Source: Zymomonas sp. (GTDB lineage Bacteria > Pseudomonadota > Alphaproteobacteria > Sphingomonadales > Sphingomonadaceae). From it: a stretch of 10,943 nt of DNA. Under the pieces are notes generated by a model. It was given only the letters and a program-made list of their open reading frames with translations. It was not told where the DNA came from and did no database searches. Both the position numbers and the translations under genes were made by a program. This document shows positions 7,290 to 10,943 of this stretch, one piece after another; positions within the stretch are counted from its first letter, which is position 1, and each line of letters starts with the position of its first letter. The stretch covers positions 1 to 10,943 of the forward strand of contig JAIYAJ010000345.1 of the NCBI GenBank assembly GCA_027489105.1, given 5' to 3'.

Positions 7290-8377
7290 GCGTCTCCCCC
7301 GGCGATGATGAGGGTGGCGCCCTCGAAACGGCCCTGCAGCCCCGCGCTGCCCAGCGCCTTCACGACGCTCCCCCGCGCCGCAGGGTCGGCGAGATCGACG
7401 TCCAGCTGCAAGCGCTGGCGGACGGCATCGAAGGCCATGCTCCTTATGCGCACCGTCGACCCGAAGGGCGCGAGCGCCGCCGAGGTGCGGGTCAGCAAGG
7501 GCAGGAAACTGCCCGGCGGAGCCGTGGTGCCGGCCGGAATCAGCTCGGCTGCGACCATCGCCGCCTCGCGCGGATCGGTACCGGCGTAGCGACCGGGTGC
7601 GGTGGTCGCCAACTGGGCGGTCAGTTCGGCACCACGCTTCGCCGCAATCGACTTGAGCGCCAGCGTATCGGCAGCCGCGATCGCACCATGGGCGAGCAGT
7701 CCGGCAGCCGCGACCAGCGCGACGCGCCGTCCGGTGGCGGACAGCCCCTGACGCGGCCGCGCAAACGCCCCCTGCCGCAGGTCGAGCAGGATCGGCCCGA
7801 TCGGACCGAAGCCTGCCTGCTCGTCGCATTCGGGCCGCCCGGCGGCGGCCCACAAGGCGAGGAACAGCGGTTCGCCGGCGGCAAAGCCCCCGCCATCGGG
7901 CTGGCGGACGATAATGCGGCCGTTCGGATCGCGGAGCACGTTCCAGCGTCCCGCGTCGGGCAGCGGCAGGGCCAGCGCGTCGGGCAGCAGCGCGGCGTCG
8001 GTAAGCCCGACCGCCTCGGCCGCGGCGATCCACCGCGCCATCGCTTCGGGTGCGACGACCGCCGCCAGCCATTCGCCGCCCGGCGTCTGTCCCCCGAGCG
8101 CGAGGTGCACCATATCGATTCGCTCGGCGATCCGGTCCTCGATCGCGAAGGGAAGCGCTGCGAGGCGCTTCGCCGGCGACGGCAAAGGCAATGCCACCGG
8201 CAGCAGCAGCACATCCTCCGACGGCACGAGCAGCACGTCGCGCGGGGCATCGAGGCCCAGCGGACGGCAACCGCTCGCGTCGCAGCTCCACGCCGCGCCC
8301 GAAGCCGGGCCCGCCAGCATATTTTTTATCCGCGCCAGTCCGGGCGCTATGCTAGGCGACTGTAACATGGTTTTCAT
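7286..8377 (-). CDS. gspL: T2SS protein GspL
   Basis: GspL links the ATPase GspE to the inner-membrane platform. With the start at 8377 it has 363 residues. The cytoplasmic actin-like domain spans about 45-205 and includes DVLLVPSEDVLLLPVALP and the conserved LAALPFAIEDRIAE (72-85). A membrane helix lies at about 217-238, and the periplasmic ferredoxin-like domain reaches the end (IRSMAFDAVRQRLQLDVDL). The start is unsure: ATGs at 8377, 8368 and 8320 are all in frame. The first 19 codons contain TTA, ATA, ATA, AAA and AAT, unlike the rest of the gene, which argues for 8320. A plausible -10/-35 pair at 8403-8431 and a weak GAGA before 8377 argue for the longer form. It is the first gene of gspL-M-E-F and is divergent from gspG. 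Confidence 0.92.
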   Translation of the reverse strand: MKTMLQSPSIAPGLARIKNMLAGPASGAAWSCDASGCRPLGLDAPRDVLLVPSEDVLLLPVALPLPSPAKRLAALPFAIEDRIAERIDMVHLALGGQTPGGEWLAAVVAPEAMARWIAAAEAVGLTDAALLPDALALPLPDAGRWNVLRDPNGRIIVRQPDGGGFAAGEPLFLALWAAAGRPECDEQAGFGPIGPILLDLRQGAFARPRQGLSATGRRVALVAAAGLLAHGAIAAADTLALKSIAAKRGAELTAQLATTAPGRYAGTDPREAAMVAAELIPAGTTAPPGSFLPLLTRTSAALAPFGSTVRIRSMAFDAVRQRLQLDVDLADPAARGSVVKALGSAGLQGRFEGATLIIAGGDA

Positions 8378-8431
8378 GGATGTATCTCATAGCGCGGCCA
8401 TGATCATAGTTTCGCAACAATTTCATGACGA
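8321..8431. promoter_or_regulatory. Divergent gspL / gspG promoter region
   Basis: The two operons must both start here. On the minus strand TCGTCA (8431-8426, 4 of 6 to consensus) and TATGAT (8408-8403, 5 of 6) are separated by exactly 17 bases and would start transcription about 20 bases before the gspL ATG at 8377. On the plus strand a weaker TTTATC (8325-8330) and TATGCT (8348-8353), also 17 apart, could serve gspG. The region is AT-richer than its surroundings. It holds a repeated CATGG (8366-8370, 8375-8379) and the palindrome ATGATCAT (8400-8407) over the gspG start. The boxes are matches by eye only; that promoters lie here is more certain than which boxes are used. Confidence 0.4.
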
Positions 8432-8876
8432 GGCCGAACAAGAGCCGCGTCGCGCCATTTCCGATCCGGAAGCCGGCCTCACCCTCATCGAGATGATCGT
8501 GGTGCTCGCGATCATAGCGCTCGTCGCGGCGCTGATCGTGCCCAATGTCATCGGCCGGCCCGACGAGGCGCGCGTTACTGTGGCGAAGACCGACCTGCGC
8601 ACCATCTCCGCCGCGCTCAAGATGTACCGGCTCGACAATGGCGACTATCCCAGCAGCGACCAGGGGCTGGCGGCGCTGTCGAAGAAGCCGACCACCGAGC
8701 CGCTGCCGCGCAACTGGTCGTCGGAAGGCTATCTGGCGCAGGTGCCGGTCGATCCCTGGGGTCGCCCCTATGTCTATCGGAACAATGGCGGCACCTTCGA
8801 ACTGCTGAGCCTCGGCAAGGACGGCAAGCCCGGTGGCGAGGGACTCGATGCCGATCTGAGTGATAAAGCACCCTGA
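8400..8876 (+). CDS. gspG: T2SS major pseudopilin GspG
   Basis: This is the main subunit of the pseudopilus, 158 residues from ATG 8400. The prepilin site is Gly26 followed by LTLIEMIVVLAIIALVAALI, with Glu at +5; note Leu rather than Phe at +1. The body carries the full set of GspG marks: RTISAALKMYRLDNGDYPSSDQGLAAL, then PVDPWGRPYVY and the calcium-loop region with LLSLGKDGKPGGEG. The leader of 26 residues is long and acidic in its middle (HDEAEQEPRR). ATGs at 8367 and 8376 are also in frame. I prefer 8400 because the codons before it are atypical and the two upstream ATGs fall on the gspL start codons of the other strand. It opens the gspG-H-I-C-D operon. Processing needs GspO from elsewhere. 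Confidence 0.96.
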   Translation: MIIVSQQFHDEAEQEPRRAISDPEAGLTLIEMIVVLAIIALVAALIVPNVIGRPDEARVTVAKTDLRTISAALKMYRLDNGDYPSSDQGLAALSKKPTTEPLPRNWSSEGYLAQVPVDPWGRPYVYRNNGGTFELLSLGKDGKPGGEGLDADLSDKAP

Positions 8877-8877
8877 G

Positions 8878-9324
8878 ATGCAGCCGCAGGGGGGCGAATC
8901 GGGGATGACTCTGGTCGAGATGCTGGCCGTGCTCGCGATCATCGCGATCGCAGCGGGCGCGACCGTGCTCGGCATCGGCGCCGCCACGCGCGCGCCGAGC
9001 GTCGAGGCCGAAGCGCGTCGCCTGTCGACCCGGCTCCAGTCGGTCGCCGACGAGGCGATGGTGTCCGACCGGCCCGTCGCCTTCACCTGGGACGAGCGCG
9101 GCTATGCCTTCGAGGGATCGGCCAGCGGCGATGACGCGGCGCATGGCCGACATCGCCTGCCTGCCGGCATCCGCATCGACATGGGTCGGCGCAGGCCGCC
9201 GCTTATGCTGGGCGTCGACGGCACCGGCGTGCCGGCGAGCATCGGCCTGCGCTCGGGCGACGACCGCTGGATGGTCGTCTATGATGGCCTGTCGGCCACG
9301 CCCATCCCGGCGCCCGCTGCATGA
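8878..9324 (+). CDS. gspH: T2SS minor pseudopilin GspH
   Basis: This 148-residue minor pseudopilin joins the pseudopilus shaft to the tip complex. The leader is short (9 residues, ending ESG) and the mature N-terminus would be MTLVEMLAVLAIIAIAAGATVLG with Glu at +5 and Met, not Phe, at +1. The following RRLSTRLQSVADEAMVSDRPVAF (about residues 45-67) is the characteristic GspH helix-to-strand segment. I chose ATG 8878, one base after the gspG stop; a GTG at 8860 would overlap gspG by 17 bases and add six residues. No strong ribosome binding site is visible before either, so coupling to gspG translation is likely. It ends in an ATGA overlap with gspI. Confidence 0.92.
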   Translation: MQPQGGESGMTLVEMLAVLAIIAIAAGATVLGIGAATRAPSVEAEARRLSTRLQSVADEAMVSDRPVAFTWDERGYAFEGSASGDDAAHGRHRLPAGIRIDMGRRRPPLMLGVDGTGVPASIGLRSGDDRWMVVYDGLSATPIPAPAA

Positions 9325-9707
9325 CGCAGGCGCCTAGGCCCCCATTTCCGAGCGAGGAAGGCTTCTCGCTGATCGAGGCGCTGGTGGCGCTGCTCGTCCT
9401 CGCCATCGCCGCCGCCGGCCTCGTCCGCGCAGCCGAGGCGCATGTCGACTCGATCCGCAGCCTCGAACGTCGCGCCGCCGCACAGCTGGTCGCGCAAAAC
9501 CGGCTCGCCGAACTCTCGCTGCCCGGCGCATCGACCTCGCCTGAGACGGTCGACATGCTGGGAAATCGCTGGAGCGTGACCGTCGCCGAGACGACCACCG
9601 ACGATCCCGACCTCGCCAAGCTCGCAGTGTCGGTCGCCGCGCCCGGCGATACGGACCCGATCGTCACGCTCGACGGCTTTCGCGACCGGGGGACGACCAC
9701 CCGATGA
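9321..9707 (+). CDS. gspI: T2SS minor pseudopilin GspI
   Basis: This 128-residue minor pseudopilin is the core of the I-J-K tip complex that starts pseudopilus assembly. The leader of 14 residues ends in EEG, followed by FSLIEALVALLVLAIAAAG with Phe at +1 and Glu at +5 (E19). The helix continues into SIRSLERRAAAQLVAQNRLAEL (about 50-71); the A-x-x-(V/A)-A-x-N-(R/Q)-L block is a strong GspI mark. The C-terminal domain holds LGNRWSVTVAET. It overlaps gspH at its start and gspC at its end, both as ATGA. GspJ and GspK, its partners, are encoded about 7 kb away in the opposite-strand operon rather than next door. Confidence 0.94.
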   Translation: MTQAPRPPFPSEEGFSLIEALVALLVLAIAAAGLVRAAEAHVDSIRSLERRAAAQLVAQNRLAELSLPGASTSPETVDMLGNRWSVTVAETTTDDPDLAKLAVSVAAPGDTDPIVTLDGFRDRGTTTR

Positions 9708-10531
9708 CCCCACGCCAGGCATCCCGCGCCGCCGACATCTTTACCGCGCTGGTGATCGCATCGGTCGCCGTCTCACTGGGCATCACGACCTGGCATCTGT
9801 TCGGCGCCAGCACCGCCCGGCCCGCTACCGCATCGGTCGCCGCAGTGCAGGGAGGACCGGTCGACATCGCCCCCGCGCTCGCGCTCGCGCCCTTCGGGCA
9901 GCCCGATGCCTCGTCGGCCCCACCGACCAGTCTCGCCCTCCAGCTGCGCGGGATCGTCCTTGCCGACCCGGCCTCGGCCTCTTCCGCACTGATCGCCCCG
10001 ACAGGAGGCCAGCCGGTCGCCTATGTCGTCGGCCAGTCGGTGCCGGGCGGTGCGACGATCGAAGCGATCGCCTTCGACAAGGTGCTGCTGCGGACCAATG
10101 GTCGCCTTGAGCGGCTCGACCTTCCGCGCATCTCGGCCAATGGTCAGGCGCCGGCAGCGGCCGTGCCCCCGCCGCCGCCCGGCGCGGTCCCGACGACCGG
10201 CCCGTCGGACGGTTCGGGCAGCCAGCCGCTCCAGGCCTTCGCGCCCGGCTCTTCATCGCCCGGCGCTCCAGCGGGCGGTCCGCTGTCGCTGCTCGATCGG
10301 CTCGGTGCCGCCCCCGTGGGCGGCGCCTATCGCGTCGGCACCTCGCCGTCGCCCGAGGCGCGCGATGCAGGGTTGCTGCCCGGCGACGTCATCGAACGCA
10401 TCAACGGCATGCCGGCCACCGCCGTGGCTGCCGACCGCCAGCTTCTTGCCCAGATCATGGCCGCCGGACCTGCCCAGGTCGAGGTCATGCGCGGCGGCAA
10501 GCGCGTCACTTTCTCCTTTGCCCTCCGTTGA
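9704..10531 (+). CDS. gspC: T2SS protein GspC
   Basis: GspC spans the periplasm and ties the inner-membrane platform to the secretin GspD. Its 275 residues show the usual order: short cytoplasmic N-terminus, membrane helix at about 12-34, homology region at about 75-142 (LALQLRGIVLADP...AYVVGQSVPGGATIEAIAFDKVLLRTNGRLERLDLPR), a Pro/Gly/Ser linker at 143-193 with a run of five prolines, and a PDZ domain at about 194-275 (EARDAGLLPGDVIERINGMPA). The homology region binds the N0 domain of GspD, which is encoded next. The PDZ domain helps in substrate choice in studied systems; some species have a coiled coil instead. The start overlaps gspI as ATGA. Family call firm. Confidence 0.95.
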   Translation: MTPRQASRAADIFTALVIASVAVSLGITTWHLFGASTARPATASVAAVQGGPVDIAPALALAPFGQPDASSAPPTSLALQLRGIVLADPASASSALIAPTGGQPVAYVVGQSVPGGATIEAIAFDKVLLRTNGRLERLDLPRISANGQAPAAAVPPPPPGAVPTTGPSDGSGSQPLQAFAPGSSSPGAPAGGPLSLLDRLGAAPVGGAYRVGTSPSPEARDAGLLPGDVIERINGMPATAVAADRQLLAQIMAAGPAQVEVMRGGKRVTFSFALR

Positions 10532-10534
10532 GGA
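10530..10534 (+). promoter_or_regulatory. Ribosome binding site of gspD
   Basis: GAGGA overlapping the gspC stop codon, 8 bases before the GTG at 10543. It supports the GTG start, since no ATG lies in frame near the signal peptide. Confidence 0.7.
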
Positions 10535-10542
10535 ACCGATCC

Positions 10543-10943
10543 GTGTCCCTGTACGCCCGCACCGCCCTATCCGCCCTGGTCGCCGCCTCGCTGGTCGGCG
10601 CGCCGGTCCTGGCACAGTCCGCACCGGGCGCCGCCGACGTGGTCGTCAACATGCGTGCGGTCGAAATTTCCGACGTGGCGGAGCAGATCTCGCGCATCAC
10701 CGGCCGCACGCTGATCCTCGACCCGGCGGTCAAGGGCACGGTCAACGTCACCTCGGCCGAGCCGCTGTCGGTCGACGGGGTGTGGGACCTGTTCCAGTCG
10801 GTGCTGCGCGTCCACGGCTTCGCGGCGGTGAAGTCGGGTCGTTCCTGGCGGATCATCCCGCAGGCCTCGGCGATCCGTGACGCCGGCTCGGGCGGGCGGC
10901 TGAACGCGCAGGACGTGACCACGCGCATGGTCCGCCTCCACAA
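10543..10943 (+). CDS. gspD: T2SS secretin GspD, N-terminal part (partial)
   Basis: The outer-membrane secretin channel begins here; 133 residues are visible and the frame runs open off the window edge. It starts with GTG. Residues 1-24 form a signal peptide (RTALSALVAASLVGAPVLA, cut probably before Q25) with no cysteine near the cut, so it is not a lipoprotein. The N0 domain follows at about 30-105: VVVNMRAVEISDVAEQISRITGRTLILDPAVKG, then VNVTSAEPLS, VWDLFQSVLRVHGFAAV and WRIIPQ, all standard. The last residues (VTTRMVRLH) open the N1 domain. N0 is the docking site for the GspC homology region, matching the gene order. The multimerisation and secretin domains are outside the window, so intactness cannot be judged. 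Confidence 0.95.
   Translation, partial: MSLYARTALSALVAASLVGAPVLAQSAPGAADVVVNMRAVEISDVAEQISRITGRTLILDPAVKGTVNVTSAEPLSVDGVWDLFQSVLRVHGFAAVKSGRSWRIIPQASAIRDAGSGGRLNAQDVTTRMVRLH

Noticed and set aside
8297..8329. GCCCG/CGGGC hairpin followed by a T run, looking like a plus-strand terminator
   Set aside because: The T run starts 11 bases after the stem, and no plus-strand gene ends here; it lies in the N-terminal part of gspL or its leader.
7001..8365. 454-residue plus-strand open frame opposite gspL and gspM
   Set aside because: Antisense shadow with Arg/Gly/Gln-rich composition; gspL and gspM account for the sequence.
8352..9086. Minus-strand open frame opposite gspG and the start of gspH
   Set aside because: Shadow of gspG; no ribosome binding site and no recognisable fold.
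1..10943. CRISPR arrays, tRNA or rRNA genes, insertion sequences, attachment sites
   Set aside because: No regularly spaced repeats, no cloverleaf-like or rRNA-like sequence, no transposase and no flanking inverted repeats were seen on reading; no search tool was run.

Overview
This window is almost entirely a type II secretion system (T2SS, general secretory pathway) locus from a high-GC Gram-negative bacterium. The style of the proteins (Ala/Arg/Gly-rich, compact GspL/GspM/GspN, a TonB-dependent receptor next door) suggests an alphaproteobacterium, most likely a member of the Sphingomonadales. That placement is by recognition, not by a search. No RNA gene, insertion sequence, CRISPR array or attachment site was seen, and no stretch over 300 bases lacks a gene.

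Layout: (1) Bases 2-424 (+) hold the C-terminal end of a TonB-dependent outer-membrane receptor, closed by a strong hairpin terminator at 438-477 that also serves the convergent operon opposite. (2) Bases 510-3392 (-) form one operon read right to left: a periplasmic-binding-protein-like (LpoA/LivJ-type) protein, gspJ, gspK and a small gamma-glutamylcyclotransferase-family gene. These are joined by 4-base ATGA overlaps, or a near overlap with its own ribosome binding site for the last gene. (3) gspN (+, about 3329-4075) lies alone. Its 5' end overlaps the 5' end of the LpoA-like gene on the other strand, and its 3' end converges on gspF. (4) Bases 4105-8377 (-) form the operon gspL-gspM-gspE-gspF, the inner-membrane platform and its ATPase. 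(5) From about 8400 to the window end (+) runs gspG-gspH-gspI-gspC-gspD, where gspD is cut by the window edge.

Together these encode nearly the whole machine. GspE is the cytoplasmic ATPase, docked through GspL to the platform proteins GspF and GspM. GspG is the major pseudopilin; GspH, I, J and K are the minor pseudopilins of the tip. GspC bridges the inner membrane to the secretin GspD, and GspN is an accessory inner-membrane protein. The prepilin peptidase GspO, which must process G, H, I, J and K, and any pilotin are not in the window.

The points most worth a second look are: two non-canonical passengers in the gspJK operon (the LpoA-like protein and the gamma-glutamylcyclotransferase-like protein); overlapping divergent starts at gspN/LpoA-like and at gspL/gspG; an unusual Arg/Cys substitution pair in the normally conserved segment before the GspE His box; and non-Phe +1 residues in three of five pseudopilins. 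I see a rearranged, well-formed T2SS locus rather than a wholly unknown system.
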